Assembly (NCBI RefSeq): GCF_001691415.1
Contig: NZ_LRRR01000033.1
Location: forward strand, 1 to 48,172
Source: Pararhodobacter sp. CCB-MM2
GTDB lineage: Bacteria; Pseudomonadota; Alphaproteobacteria; Rhodobacterales; Rhodobacteraceae
Direction: 5' to 3'
DNA: 48,172 nucleotides
In this document: piece by piece, positions 1 to 9,788 of the stretch
Numbering within the stretch: the first letter of the stretch is position 1
Layout of the letters: each line of letters begins with the position of its first letter
Notes under the pieces: generated by a model
Told to the model about the DNA's origin: nothing
Seen by the model: only the letters and a program-made list of their open reading frames with translations
Database searches by the model: none
Made by a program: the position numbers and the translations under genes

Positions 1-26
1 GGAGCGTGGCCCGGCCGCCATTCTTC

Positions 27-1700
27 TCAATCCAGCAAGCGACGGGCGATGACCTGGGCCTGAATCTCGCCGGCGCCCTCGAAGATGTTGAGGATGCGCG
101 CGTCGCAGAGGATGCGGCTGATCTGATATTCCAGCGCGAAGCCGTTGCCGCCGTGGATCTGCAACGCATTGTCCGCTGCGGCCCAGGCCACGCGGGCGCC
201 AAGCAGCTTCGCCATGCCGGCCTCGAGGTCGCAGCGCTTGTCGTGGTCCTTCTGCCAGGCCGAGAAATAGGTGAGCTGCCGCGCCACCATGATTTCGACC
301 GCCATCATCGCCAGCTTGTCGGCAACACGGGGGAAGTCGATCAGCGATTTGCCGAACTGCTTGCGGTCCTCGCCATATTGCATGCCCACTTCCAGCGCGT
401 TCTGCGCGACGCCGATGGCGCGGGCGGCGGTCTGGATGCGGGCGCTCTCGAAGGTCTGCATGAGCTGCTTGAAGCCCTTGCCCTCTTCGCCGCCCAACAG
501 GTTCTCGCCTTTCACCTTGAAGCCGTCAAAGCCGAGCTCGTATTCCTTCATGCCGCGGTAGCCGAGCACCTCGATCTCGCCGCCGGTCATGCCGGGCGTC
601 GGGAACGGGGCCTCGTCGGTGCCGGGCGTTTTCTCGGCGAGGAACATCGACAGCCCGCGGTAATCCGTGGTGTTGGGATCGGTACGCGCGAGCAGCGTCA
701 TCACATGGGTCCGCGCGGCATGGGTGATCCAGGTCTTGTTGCCGGTCACTTCATAGTCGCCGTCCGCATTCTTCACCGCGCGGGTGCGCAAGGAGCCGAG
801 GTCCGAGCCGGTGTTGGGCTCAGTGAAGACGGCGGTCGGCAGAATCTCGGCCGAGGCGATCTTGGGCAGCCATTCGGATTTCTGCGCGTCGGTGCCGCCG
901 GCGAGGATCAATTCGGCGGCGATTTCCGAACGCGTGCCTAGCGAACCCACGCCGATATAGCCGCGCGAGAGTTCCTCGGAGACCACGACCATCGAGGCCT
1001 TGGACAGGCCGAAGCCGCCGAAATCCTCGGGGATGGTCAGGCCGAAAACGCCCATCTCGGCCAGCTCCTCGATGATCTCCATCGGAATGAGCTGGTCCTT
1101 CAGGTGCCAGTCATGCGCGAAGGGGGCGACCTTCTCATCCGCGAAGCGGCGGAACTGGTCGCGGATCATCTCCAGCTCTTCCTCCAGACCCGTCGCGCCG
1201 AAGGTCGCGCGACCGTGGTTGTCGCGCATCAGCTCGACCAGACGCGCGCGGGCAGCGGGGCTGTTGCCGGCGAGGATCGGTTGATCGGCCAAAGCGGCGA
1301 GGTCGGCAGGGGTCAGGCCCATATCCGAGGGGCGCAGGATCTCGCCCTGGTTCATCGGGATGCCGCCGAGGATCTGCGCGAGATATTCGCCCGCGCCGAT
1401 CTGCAGGATCAGCCCCTCCATTTCGCCGAAGGTCCCGGCCTCGGTTAGGCGCGCGGCCCAGGCGGACATCTGGCGCACGGCCTCGACATAGGTGGCCAGC
1501 CAGGCCAGACCATGCGCGGCGCGCTGGTTCTGTTCGATCAGCCCGGCCTTCACCTTGCCGCCCTCGGAAACGGTTGCGCGCAGGGTCTCGGTCGCACGGG
1601 CCTGCAGCGCCTCCAGCGGCGCCACCAAGGCGGCAACGCGGGGCAGAAGATCGGCCATCAGCGGTGCGGCGGCACTCAGGTCCTGTCCATCATGGGGCAT
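27..1700 (-). CDS. mcd: (2S)-methylsuccinyl-CoA dehydrogenase
   Basis: FAD-dependent acyl-CoA dehydrogenase, 557 residues, that would oxidise methylsuccinyl-CoA to mesaconyl-C1-CoA in the ethylmalonyl-CoA pathway. Ordinary acyl-CoA dehydrogenases are about 380-400 residues. This one has an extra N-terminal helical region of about 150 residues, which is characteristic of Mcd. The core shows the usual FAD/substrate signatures (FTEPNTGSDLGS, then GGNGFALEYQISR) and the C-terminal FEGAGEIQ loop. The in-frame ORF extends to 1793, but the ATG giving MPHDGQDL at 1700 is the natural start, since the extra upstream codons cover the promoter. ccr, encoding the carboxylase/reductase of the same pathway, lies at 37564-38853 and has a similar promoter. 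Confidence is high for the superfamily and good for Mcd. Confidence 0.88.
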   Translation of the reverse strand: MPHDGQDLSAAAPLMADLLPRVAALVAPLEALQARATETLRATVSEGGKVKAGLIEQNQRAAHGLAWLATYVEAVRQMSAWAARLTEAGTFGEMEGLILQIGAGEYLAQILGGIPMNQGEILRPSDMGLTPADLAALADQPILAGNSPAARARLVELMRDNHGRATFGATGLEEELEMIRDQFRRFADEKVAPFAHDWHLKDQLIPMEIIEELAEMGVFGLTIPEDFGGFGLSKASMVVVSEELSRGYIGVGSLGTRSEIAAELILAGGTDAQKSEWLPKIASAEILPTAVFTEPNTGSDLGSLRTRAVKNADGDYEVTGNKTWITHAARTHVMTLLARTDPNTTDYRGLSMFLAEKTPGTDEAPFPTPGMTGGEIEVLGYRGMKEYELGFDGFKVKGENLLGGEEGKGFKQLMQTFESARIQTAARAIGVAQNALEVGMQYGEDRKQFGKSLIDFPRVADKLAMMAVEIMVARQLTYFSAWQKDHDKRCDLEAGMAKLLGARVAWAAADNALQIHGGNGFALEYQISRILCDARILNIFEGAGEIQAQVIARRLLD

Positions 1701-1737
1701 GGGGCGACTCCTTCGCGGGGCTTGTATTGCTGGTGCA

Positions 1738-1766
1738 GCGATAGCCCCTTCGCAGTCGCAGCGCAA
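1738..1766 (-). promoter_or_regulatory. predicted mcd promoter
   Basis: On the minus strand TTGCGC (1761-1766) and TATCGC (1738-1743) are separated by 17 bases and lie 38-66 bases before the mcd ATG. The -35 region is embedded in TGTTGCG and the -10 region in CTATCGCTGCA. Closely similar words occur at the ccr promoter (38908-38936). The boxes are inferred by eye and no transcript start is known. Confidence 0.4.
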
Positions 1767-1873
1767 CATTAATTCAACACGACATCGCCTCAAGCATGAA
1801 AATGTCGCGCTCGTTTTGGCCGTGCACCTCCTCCAGCGCAGGTCTACAAGATCCTGACCGAAGGAGATTTTCC

Positions 1874-2644
1874 ATGGATAGCATGATTGCGGGCCTACCG
1901 CTGTGGGCCTTTCTGCTGGCGGCGGCGGTGACGCTGGGCGCGGGCTTCGTCAAGGGCGCGATCGGCTTTGCCATGCCGCTGATCATGATCGCGGTCCTGC
2001 CGTCCTTCATGCCCGCGCAGACCGCTCTGGCGGCGCTGATCCTGCCGGTCCTCGTGTCGAACCTGCACCAATCCCTGCGCCATGGCGTTGCCCCGGCGCT
2101 GGCCTCGGGCCTGAAATTCTGGCGGATCATCATCGCGACCATGGGCGGCATCCTGATCACCGCGCCCTTCGTCGTCGACCTGCCGCAACAGGCGATGTTC
2201 CTGTTGCTGGGCGTGGCCGTCCTGTTCTTCGCCGGCCTGCAATTGAGTGGCTGGTCGCCGGATATCCCGCCCCGGGCGCGCGGACCGATCGAGCTGACCT
2301 CCGGCCTGATCGGCGGGCTTTACGGCGGGATCTCGGGCGTTTGGGGCCCGCCCTCCATCGTCTACCTGATGGCTGCCAAGGTCGAGAAGACCGAGATGGT
2401 CCGCGTGATGAGCGTGATCTTCCTGATGGGTGCGATCGTGCTGACGCTGGCCCACCTGCGCTCAGGCGTGCTGAACGCCGAGACGGGGGTGCTGTCGGCG
2501 TTGATGATCATCCCGGCCTTTGGCGGGATGTGGCTGGGCTACCGCGCGCATGACCGCATGGACCCCGTCCGCTTCAAGCGCTGGACGCTGATCCTGCTGA
2601 TCCTGAGCGCGCTCAACCTGCTGCAGCGGGGCCTGTTCGCCTGA
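1874..2644 (+). CDS. TauE/SafE family sulfite/anion exporter
   Basis: A 256-residue, very hydrophobic protein with about eight membrane segments, of the TauE/SafE (TSUP) family. It carries the duplicated glycine-rich signatures of the family: GAGFVKGAIGFAMPL near the N terminus, and LTSGLIGGLYGGISGVWGPP in the second half. Members export sulfite, sulfoacetate or other small organic anions through the inner membrane. The substrate cannot be read from sequence. The start at 1874 is supported by AAGGAG at 1861-1866, eight bases upstream; the longer reading from 1796 would add a non-membrane leader without a ribosome site. The 3' end overlaps the convergent gene at 2613-3200 by 32 bases. Confidence 0.85.
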   Translation: MDSMIAGLPLWAFLLAAAVTLGAGFVKGAIGFAMPLIMIAVLPSFMPAQTALAALILPVLVSNLHQSLRHGVAPALASGLKFWRIIIATMGGILITAPFVVDLPQQAMFLLLGVAVLFFAGLQLSGWSPDIPPRARGPIELTSGLIGGLYGGISGVWGPPSIVYLMAAKVEKTEMVRVMSVIFLMGAIVLTLAHLRSGVLNAETGVLSALMIIPAFGGMWLGYRAHDRMDPVRFKRWTLILLILSALNLLQRGLFA

Positions 2645-3200
2645 ACGACAGAAGCGAGGGCGCGTCGCACAGATGCGCCGCCTCGGGGATTTCCGCGGGG
2701 GCGACGACGGTGAACAGCACCGTGAACAGGACCTCGCCATCCGCTTCGGCGGTGAAGGTCCAGTCGCCCAGCTGCAGTTCCTCGGGGATGTCGAACTGGA
2801 AGAACACGGTATCGCCGTCGCCCGGCGCGACCGAGCCGCTCCAGGTCTGAGCCGTGGTGCCGCTGGGCGGCATCGGCGGATGCGTCACCGTATATTGCGT
2901 CGTCGCGCCGAGGTTGTCGGCCAACCGGTAGCGGACGCCGAACCCCTGCCCCAACACAGCCGGCGCGACGGTGCCGGTGGCGACCATCTGCACCGGCTGA
3001 TCAGGGATGTGGACCCAGCCGGCCATGGTGCCCGGCGCCGGGCGGCGCCCGCCTTCGGGAGGTGCACAGAACAGACCCAGTTGCAGATCCGCGACCCGGT
3101 CCGAGACCTCGCCCAAGGGCTGAGACATGCCGGGGGCCCCAAAGAGGCAAAGCCCCGTCACCAGGACGGGGCCAGCCAGGGCATTGAGAACGCGAGCCAT
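2613..3200 (-). CDS. secreted DUF3859-like hypothetical protein
   Basis: A 195-residue protein with a Sec signal peptide (MARVLNALAGPVLVTGLCLF, cleavage likely after the GMSQ region). The mature part is predicted to be mostly beta-strand: an N-terminal strand region with one Cys, a middle with GFGVRYRLAD, then WSGSVAPGDGDTVFFQFD and a C-terminal immunoglobulin-like stretch (LQLGDWTFTAEADGEVLFTVLFTVV). The pattern resembles the DUF3859 family, which has no known function. The start lies only four bases after the pckA stop, so the two are probably cotranscribed. The last 32 bases overlap the convergent exporter gene. Family assignment is from memory of the pattern and is moderate. Confidence 0.7.
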   Translation of the reverse strand: MARVLNALAGPVLVTGLCLFGAPGMSQPLGEVSDRVADLQLGLFCAPPEGGRRPAPGTMAGWVHIPDQPVQMVATGTVAPAVLGQGFGVRYRLADNLGATTQYTVTHPPMPPSGTTAQTWSGSVAPGDGDTVFFQFDIPEELQLGDWTFTAEADGEVLFTVLFTVVAPAEIPEAAHLCDAPSLLSFRRTGPAAAG

Positions 3201-3204
3201 CCGA

Positions 3205-4803
<1,599 letters not shown>

Positions 4804-5160
4804 GGTGCTCGCTCCTTGGCCGTGGCGCTTGGCCTCGATTTGGAAAAAATTTCCGGAGCCGCCCCCTGCCTCAGGGCAACCCGGCTTCAGGTCTCCTCAA
4901 CCGTCTTCTGGCCTATATCATGGCGATTTCAGGAAGGAACAGGACACATTTAACCGTTTAGCGCCAACATCCCGGTGTTATCGCAAACTGTCGCAGCGGA
5001 TCGGAAAGCGGTGTTCCGTTAAGCGAAATCTTCACCCTCGACGCGGTATTTTCGCCGCACTTCGCGCTGCTTTGTTGACTATGCGGTTGATTCTATCGGG
5101 CGAAAACCCCAGAATGTCGCGAAAAATAAGACCAATGAGCAGCATTACGAGGACAGGCAC
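4804..5160. promoter_or_regulatory. pckA-chvI divergent control region
   Basis: This is the 357-base gap between the divergent pckA and chvI starts. It is more AT-rich than its surroundings, as expected of promoters. It holds a short palindrome with AACA/TGTT ends at 4966-4979. A ribosome site GAGGAC lies six bases before the chvI ATG, and a GGAGC-type site precedes pckA. No ORF of substance is present. I could not place -10/-35 boxes convincingly. Confidence 0.5.
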
Positions 5161-5862
5161 ATGTCGAAGATCGCCCTTGTGGACGACGACAGGAATATCC
5201 TGACGTCGGTTTCCATCTCGCTCGAAGCCGAGGGCTTCGAAGTCGAGACTTATAACGACGGCCAATCGGCGCTGGATGCGTTCAACCGCAAGCTCCCGGA
5301 CATGGCCGTCCTGGACATCAAGATGCCCCGCATGGACGGCATGGAACTTCTGCAGCGCCTGCGCCAGAAGACGCAGATGCCGGTGATCTTCCTGACCTCC
5401 AAGGACGATGAGATCGACGAGGTCCTCGGGTTGCGCATGGGTGCCGACGATTACGTCAAGAAGCCCTTCTCGCAGCGCCTGCTGATCGAACGGATCCGCT
5501 CGCTGCTGCGCCGCCAGCAGGCGCAGGAGACCAACGAGGTCGGCACGACCGAGGACACCAAGGTCATGGTGCGCGGCTCGCTCAGCATGGACCCGCTGCG
5601 TCACGCGGTGACCTGGAAGGGCAAGGAGGTCACGCTGACGGTGACCGAATTCCTGCTGCTGCAGGCGCTGGCCCAGCGTCCCGGCTTCGTCAAGTCGCGC
5701 GACCAGCTGATGGACGTGGCCTATGACGATCAGGTCTATGTCGATGACCGCACGATCGACAGCCACATCAAGCGCCTGCGCAAGAAGATGCGCACGGTCG
5801 ATGAAGACTTCTCGTCGATCGAAACGCTGTACGGTATCGGTTACAAGTACAACGAGGCCTGA
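5161..5862 (+). CDS. chvI: ChvI-type response regulator (OmpR family)
   Basis: A 233-residue two-component response regulator. The receiver domain (1-120) has the acidic pocket at residues 8-10, the phosphoacceptor Asp52 in VLDIKMPRMDG and the conserved Lys in DDYVKKPF. The C-terminal winged helix (about 135-230) ends in ETLYGIGYKYNE, typical of OmpR/PhoB proteins. It pairs with the kinase gene 57 bases downstream. The order chvI-chvG-hprK-rapZ-EIIA-HPr, next to pckA, is the conserved alphaproteobacterial arrangement (BvrR/BvrS in Brucella, ChvI/ExoS in Sinorhizobium) that controls envelope and carbon metabolism genes. Confidence 0.93.
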   Translation: MSKIALVDDDRNILTSVSISLEAEGFEVETYNDGQSALDAFNRKLPDMAVLDIKMPRMDGMELLQRLRQKTQMPVIFLTSKDDEIDEVLGLRMGADDYVKKPFSQRLLIERIRSLLRRQQAQETNEVGTTEDTKVMVRGSLSMDPLRHAVTWKGKEVTLTVTEFLLLQALAQRPGFVKSRDQLMDVAYDDQVYVDDRTIDSHIKRLRKKMRTVDEDFSSIETLYGIGYKYNEA

Positions 5863-5877
5863 TCGCAGGATGCGATC
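5861..5877. other. perfect hairpin in the chvI-chvG gap
   Basis: GATCGCA and TGCGATC form perfect 7-base arms around GGA, starting inside the chvI stop codon. There is no T-run, so it is not a standard terminator. It could be an mRNA processing or stabilising hairpin that separates chvI and chvG expression. Confidence 0.4.
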
Positions 5878-5919
5878 GGCCGCTCCGGTGAGGGGCATGT
5901 CCCGTAAGAACATAAGGCG

Positions 5920-7635
5920 GTGGGGGCAGAGGTGAACACGCAGACCGGCGCGCCGGGCAGCGAGGTCGTCCTGGGCGACGATTGGGTGAGGCCGCAAAGC
6001 GCGGTCGACACCGAAGTGCGCATTCACCGCGCCCGCCGCGGCCTTTTCTCGATCTTCCAGTCCCCGCTGGCCCGGAAGATCATCCTGTTCAACATGCTGG
6101 CGCTGGTGCTTCTGGTCGCCGGCGTGTTGGTCACCAACCCCTTCCGGGACTCGCTGGCGCGCCAGCATGAAATCAGCCTCGTCGATCAGGCCGAAGGTCT
6201 GGCGGATGTCGTGGGCGCCCTGCCTGCCCTGCTGCCCGATCAGCCGGGCTATTCCGAGGCCGACGCCCTCGCTGCGCGCCGTCGCGCCATCAACGCCCTG
6301 ACCCTCAACGGCGAGACCGAGGTACTGCTCCTCAGCGCCGATGGCGCCGTCGAAAGCGCGCGCCGCGGCTCGGACGCCCGTCGTTCCACGCCGCTGGACC
6401 GCTTGGCGGTCGATGATGACCAGCCCACGCTGATTTCCGATATCCTCGATGCGCTGTGGTCCGGCCTCTCGGCGATCATCCCCGGCGACCGCTCGCCGCA
6501 GCCCGACCCCTCGGTCCTGCTGTCGGACCTGCATGCCGAGGCGATGAACGGCCATTCCGCCAGCCGCACCCTTCGTCTGGATGACGGCTTCCGCATGCTG
6601 GCCGCCGCGCCGGTGTTCGAGAATGGCATCGTCGTCGGCTCGGTGGTGATGCAGCAGATCCCCGCCGGGATCGAACGCATGCTGCGCGCCGAGCGTGAGC
6701 AGGTGCTGCAGATGTTCATCGTCGCGCTGCTGGTCTCCGTCGGCCTGTCGCTGGTGCTGGCCTCGACCATCGCCAACCCCTTGGCCGACCTTGCCACCGC
6801 CGCCGAACTCGGCCGGGACAAGAACGCCCGCCGCATGTCGCCGGGCCGCGTGCGCATCCCCGACCTGACCGGCCGCCCCGACGAGATCGGGCGCCTCAGC
6901 TCGGCCATGCGCGGCATGGTGACCGCGCTTTACGACCGGATCGACGCGAACGAACAATTCGCCGCCGATGTGGCGCATGAGATCAAGAACCCGCTCGCCT
7001 CGCTGCGCTCCGCCGTCGGTACGCTCCGGGTGGCCAAGCGCGAGGATCAGGTGACGCGCCTCCTCGACGTGATCGAGCATGACGTGCGCCGCCTCGACCG
7101 CCTGATCTCGGACACGTCGAACGCCTCGCGCCTTGATTCCGAGTTGGTCAAGGAAGAGGAAGAGACCTTCAACCTGTGCAAGACGCTGGACAACCTGTCC
7201 CAGCACCTCGCGCAGGAGGCCGAGGCCAAGGGTGTCGAATTCATCAGCGAATTGCCGCGCGACGCGATCATGATCCAAGGGCTTGAGGCCCGTCTGGCGC
7301 AGGTCTTCGTCAACCTGATCACCAACGCCATCTCCTTCTGCGAGGAAGGCGACGCCGTGCGCATCTGGGCCCGCAAGCGCGAGAACCGGGTGCTGGTTGT
7401 CGTCGAGGATACCGGCCCCGGCATCCCCGAGCAGGCGCTGGCCAAGGTCTTCAAGCGCTTCTATTCCGAGCGTCCGCAGGACTTCGGCAACCACTCGGGC
7501 CTTGGCCTGGCGATTTCCAAGCAGATCATCGAAGCCCATGGCGGCGTGATCTGGGCCGAGAACATCCGCCCGACCACCGCCGACAAGAACTCGCCGCCGC
7601 TGGGTGCGCGCTTCGTCGTCGGCCTGCCCCTTTGA
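5920..7635 (+). CDS. chvG: ChvG-type sensor histidine kinase
   Basis: A 571-residue inner-membrane sensor kinase, partner of ChvI. A cytoplasmic N terminus of about 45 residues is followed by the first membrane segment (IILFNMLALVLLVAGVLV). A periplasmic sensor domain follows (about 70-260), then the second membrane segment (MFIVALLVSVGLSLVLAS), a HAMP region, the dimerisation/phosphoacceptor helix FAADVAHEIKNPLASL, the N box (NLITNAISF) and the ATP-lid glycines (DTGPGIP, GLGLAISK). The start is GTG at 5920, or the GTG at 5932, which has a better-spaced GGGGG upstream. The stop codon overlaps the hprK start, so translation is probably coupled. Confidence 0.93.
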   Translation: MGAEVNTQTGAPGSEVVLGDDWVRPQSAVDTEVRIHRARRGLFSIFQSPLARKIILFNMLALVLLVAGVLVTNPFRDSLARQHEISLVDQAEGLADVVGALPALLPDQPGYSEADALAARRRAINALTLNGETEVLLLSADGAVESARRGSDARRSTPLDRLAVDDDQPTLISDILDALWSGLSAIIPGDRSPQPDPSVLLSDLHAEAMNGHSASRTLRLDDGFRMLAAAPVFENGIVVGSVVMQQIPAGIERMLRAEREQVLQMFIVALLVSVGLSLVLASTIANPLADLATAAELGRDKNARRMSPGRVRIPDLTGRPDEIGRLSSAMRGMVTALYDRIDANEQFAADVAHEIKNPLASLRSAVGTLRVAKREDQVTRLLDVIEHDVRRLDRLISDTSNASRLDSELVKEEEETFNLCKTLDNLSQHLAQEAEAKGVEFISELPRDAIMIQGLEARLAQVFVNLITNAISFCEEGDAVRIWARKRENRVLVVVEDTGPGIPEQALAKVFKRFYSERPQDFGNHSGLGLAISKQIIEAHGGVIWAENIRPTTADKNSPPLGARFVVGLPL

Positions 7636-8066
7636 CGCCCCCCAATCTGCACGCCTCCGCCGTGGCTTTCGGGCCCCAGCGCGGCGTGCTGATCCTCGGC
7701 CCCTCGGGCGCCGGGAAATCCCGGCTGGCGATGGCGCTGATCGGTGAGGGCGCGCAGCTTGTATCGGACGATCAGGTGCTGCTCTGCGCCTCGGACGGAG
7801 AGCTTTACGCCCGTGCCCCCGCACCGATCGCCGGCCTGATCGAGGCCCGCGGGCTGGGCTTGTTGACCCTGCCGCTCCGGCGCCTTGCGCGGATCGTCCT
7901 CGCGGTCGATCTGGCCCTGCCGCCCGCCCGCCTGCCCGAGCCGCAGAAACGCTGTCTTCAAGGTGTCACGATAGAGTGTCTGCCAGCGCGGCCCGATTCG
8001 GCTTTCGCTCGCGCGCTGGGCCATTATCTAAGAGGCATGAAGGATTCGGCGAATGTCAGGGTCTGA
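7632..8066 (+). CDS. hprK: short HPr kinase/phosphorylase
   Basis: A 144-residue HprK of the truncated alphaproteobacterial type, lacking the N-terminal half of the roughly 310-residue Gram-positive enzyme. It retains the Walker A loop GPSGAGKS, the following LVSDDQVLL strand and the family signature IEARGLGLLTLP. It is expected to phosphorylate HPr (9373-9645, same operon) on a serine and so report metabolic state to the regulatory PTS. The start is TTG at 7632, which overlaps the chvG TGA. No other start fits the Walker A position. Confidence 0.9.
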   Translation: MTPPNLHASAVAFGPQRGVLILGPSGAGKSRLAMALIGEGAQLVSDDQVLLCASDGELYARAPAPIAGLIEARGLGLLTLPLRRLARIVLAVDLALPPARLPEPQKRCLQGVTIECLPARPDSAFARALGHYLRGMKDSANVRV

Positions 8067-8069
8067 GTG

Positions 8070-8978
8070 ATGCAGGAAGGCGTGAATCAGGTTCGCATGG
8101 TGATGGTCACCGGCCCCTCGGGTGCCGGACGGTCGTCTGCGATCAACGCGCTGGAGGACCTCGGGTTCGAGGCCATCGACAACCTGCCCATGTCGCTGAT
8201 TCCCCGGCTTCTGGACGGCCCGCCCCTGCCCCGCCCGCTGGCCTTGGGCGTGGATGTCCGCAATCGCGACTTTTCCTCCGAAGCCCTGATCGAGCTGGTC
8301 GACCGCCTGCACCGGATGCCGGGCGTGCGTGCGGACCTTCTGTATCTCGATTGCGATGCCGACACCTTGGTCCGCCGCTATTCCGAGACCCGCCGCCGCC
8401 ACCCCCTCAGCCCCGATGACGCCCCCCTGCCGGGGATCGAGCATGAACTGGGCCTGCTGGAGCCGGTCCGCGCGCGTGCCGATGTCCTGTTGGACACCTC
8501 GACGCTGACGCCGCACCAGCTGCGGGCCGAGATCGGCGATTGGTTCGCCCCGGTGGATGGGCGGCCCATGGCCTTGGCAATCCAGAGCTTTTCCTACAAG
8601 CGCGGCCTGCCGCGCGGGGTGGACATGGTGTTCGACTGCCGCTTCCTTGCCAATCCGCATTGGGAGCCGGCGCTGCGCGAGCATGACGGCCGCACCCCGG
8701 ACGTCGCCGCCTTTGTCGAGGCCGATCCACGCTTCGCCGATTTCTTCGAGCGGGTGCATGGTCTGGTCGCCTCGTTGCTGGAGGCATTTGTGGATGAGGG
8801 GAAGACCTCGTTGACGATAGCTTTCGGATGCACGGGCGGTAAGCACCGCAGCGTTGCATGTGCAGAAAAAATGAGCCGGGTGCTTGCAGAGCAAGGCTGG
8901 CGGGTGTCAAAGAGACACAGGGAGCTGGAACGACGTCGCCTGATGGCGACCTCGACTGAGCAAGGGTTAGGGACGTGA
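8070..8978 (+). CDS. rapZ: RapZ nucleotide-binding protein (RNase adapter)
   Basis: A 302-residue protein of the RapZ/YvcJ family. The N-terminal P-loop reads GPSGAGRS, with Arg where most P-loops have Lys; this should be noted if ATPase activity is assayed. The C-terminal domain carries the hallmark FGCTGGKHRSVACAE. In enterobacteria RapZ hands the sRNA GlmZ to RNase E and senses glucosamine-6-phosphate. The role in alphaproteobacteria is less clear, but it is always next to hprK and PTS genes. Either GTG at 8067 or ATG at 8070 follows directly on the hprK stop; I chose ATG. The 3' end overlaps the next gene by four bases. Confidence 0.92.
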   Translation: MQEGVNQVRMVMVTGPSGAGRSSAINALEDLGFEAIDNLPMSLIPRLLDGPPLPRPLALGVDVRNRDFSSEALIELVDRLHRMPGVRADLLYLDCDADTLVRRYSETRRRHPLSPDDAPLPGIEHELGLLEPVRARADVLLDTSTLTPHQLRAEIGDWFAPVDGRPMALAIQSFSYKRGLPRGVDMVFDCRFLANPHWEPALREHDGRTPDVAAFVEADPRFADFFERVHGLVASLLEAFVDEGKTSLTIAFGCTGGKHRSVACAEKMSRVLAEQGWRVSKRHRELERRRLMATSTEQGLGT

Positions 8979-9376
8979 TCGGGATCGTGATCGTCGCACA
9001 TGGTGGGCTGGCGCGGGAGTATCTCGCCGCGGTCGAGCATGTGGTTGGCAAGCAAATCGGGATCAAGGCGATCGCGATCGAATATGACCATGACCGGGCG
9101 CGCAAGCAGGCGGAAATCTGCGCGGCGGCCGATGATGTAGATTCGGGCGACGGGGTCGTCGTGGTGACCGACATGTTCGGCGGCTCTCCGTCCAACCTGT
9201 CGATGCCCGCCTGTTGTCAGCCCGATCGGCGCATTCTGTACGGGGCCAACCTGCCGATGCTGATCAAGCTGGCCAAGTCGCGCGCCTTGCCGGTGCCCGA
9301 CGCCGCGGCCTTGGCGCTGGAAGCCGGGCGCCGCTACATCAATTCCTATGAGATGACCGGAGGCGGGGGCGTATGA
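8975..9376 (+). CDS. PTS EIIA component, mannose family
   Basis: A 133-residue EIIA-Man domain protein. His9 in VIVAHGGLA is the expected phosphorylation site, and GVVVVTDMFGGSPSN is the family signature. No EIIB, EIIC or EIID sugar-transport partner is present. It is therefore a regulatory terminal phosphoacceptor of the PTS rather than a sugar transporter part. GTG at 8975 overlaps the rapZ stop, and its own stop overlaps the ATG of the HPr gene, so the three genes are translationally coupled. Confidence 0.92.
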   Translation: MIGIVIVAHGGLAREYLAAVEHVVGKQIGIKAIAIEYDHDRARKQAEICAAADDVDSGDGVVVVTDMFGGSPSNLSMPACCQPDRRILYGANLPMLIKLAKSRALPVPDAAALALEAGRRYINSYEMTGGGGV

Positions 9377-9645
9377 GCGCGGAGCGGGTCCTGAAGATCG
9401 TCAACGAAAAGGGGCTGCATGCCCGCGCCTCGGCGAAATTCGTCGAGGTGGTGGAAGCCCATGACGCGCAGGCCGAGGTCGAGAAGGACGGCATGAGCGT
9501 CTCCGGCGATTCGATCATGGGTCTTCTGATGCTGGCCGCCTCGCGCGGGACCGAGATCCGTGTCCGCACCGAGGGCGAACAGGCCGCGCCGCTGATCGAC
9601 GCTTTGGCCAAGCTGGTCGCGGACAAGTTCGGCGAGCCGTTCTGA
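9373..9645 (+). CDS. ptsH: HPr phosphocarrier protein
   Basis: A 90-residue HPr, full length. His16 in GLHARAS is the EI-dependent phosphorylation site, and Ser47 in GDSIMGLLML is the HprK target. It carries phosphate from enzyme I (not in this window) to the EIIA-Man encoded just upstream, and would be regulated by the short HprK at 7632. ATGA overlaps the EIIA stop. It is the last gene of the operon; a strong terminator follows 26 bases later. Confidence 0.95.
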   Translation: MSAERVLKIVNEKGLHARASAKFVEVVEAHDAQAEVEKDGMSVSGDSIMGLLMLAASRGTEIRVRTEGEQAAPLIDALAKLVADKFGEPF

Positions 9646-9671
9646 CCCTGCTTTGAGACGGTATTAGGAAG

Positions 9672-9693
9672 GGGCGCTTTGGCGCCCTTTTTT
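9672..9693 (+). terminator. rho-independent terminator of the chvI-ptsH operon
   Basis: GGGCGC, loop TTTG, then GCGCCC, followed directly by six T. It lies 26 bases past the HPr stop and is the textbook form. Confidence 0.92.
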
Positions 9694-9721
9694 GTTTGCG
9701 TCGGCTGCCCATAACGAAAGC

Positions 9722-9741
9722 GGCGCGGGGTGGCCCGCGCC
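9722..9741 (-). terminator. probable gabD terminator hairpin
   Basis: GGCGCGGG and CCCGCGCC form perfect 8-base arms around GTGG, 48 bases past the gabD stop. On the minus strand it is followed by GCTTTCGTT, a weak T-rich tail. It lies between two convergent transcription units. Confidence 0.5.
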
Positions 9742-9743
9742 GA

Positions 9744-9764
9744 TTGAGTATTTGGAACAAGGTG
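9744..9764 (-). repeat. dispersed intergenic repeat, family 1, copy A
   Basis: On the minus strand this reads CACCTTGTtcCAAATACTC followed by AA. The same 19-base core occurs at 14644-14664 and 48047-48067, and a degraded form is at 45658-45685. All four are outside genes, next to GC-rich inverted-repeat sequence (here GGCGCCGCGCCCC). Confidence 0.75.
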
Positions 9765-9788
9765 AGAGAGGGGCGCGGCGCCCGTCCC

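Noticed and set aside
5032..7824. 930-codon open frame on the minus strand
   Set aside because: It is antisense to chvI and chvG, which have full domain structure. Low-complexity Arg/Gly/His/Asp-rich translation is typical of the shadow frame of GC-rich genes.
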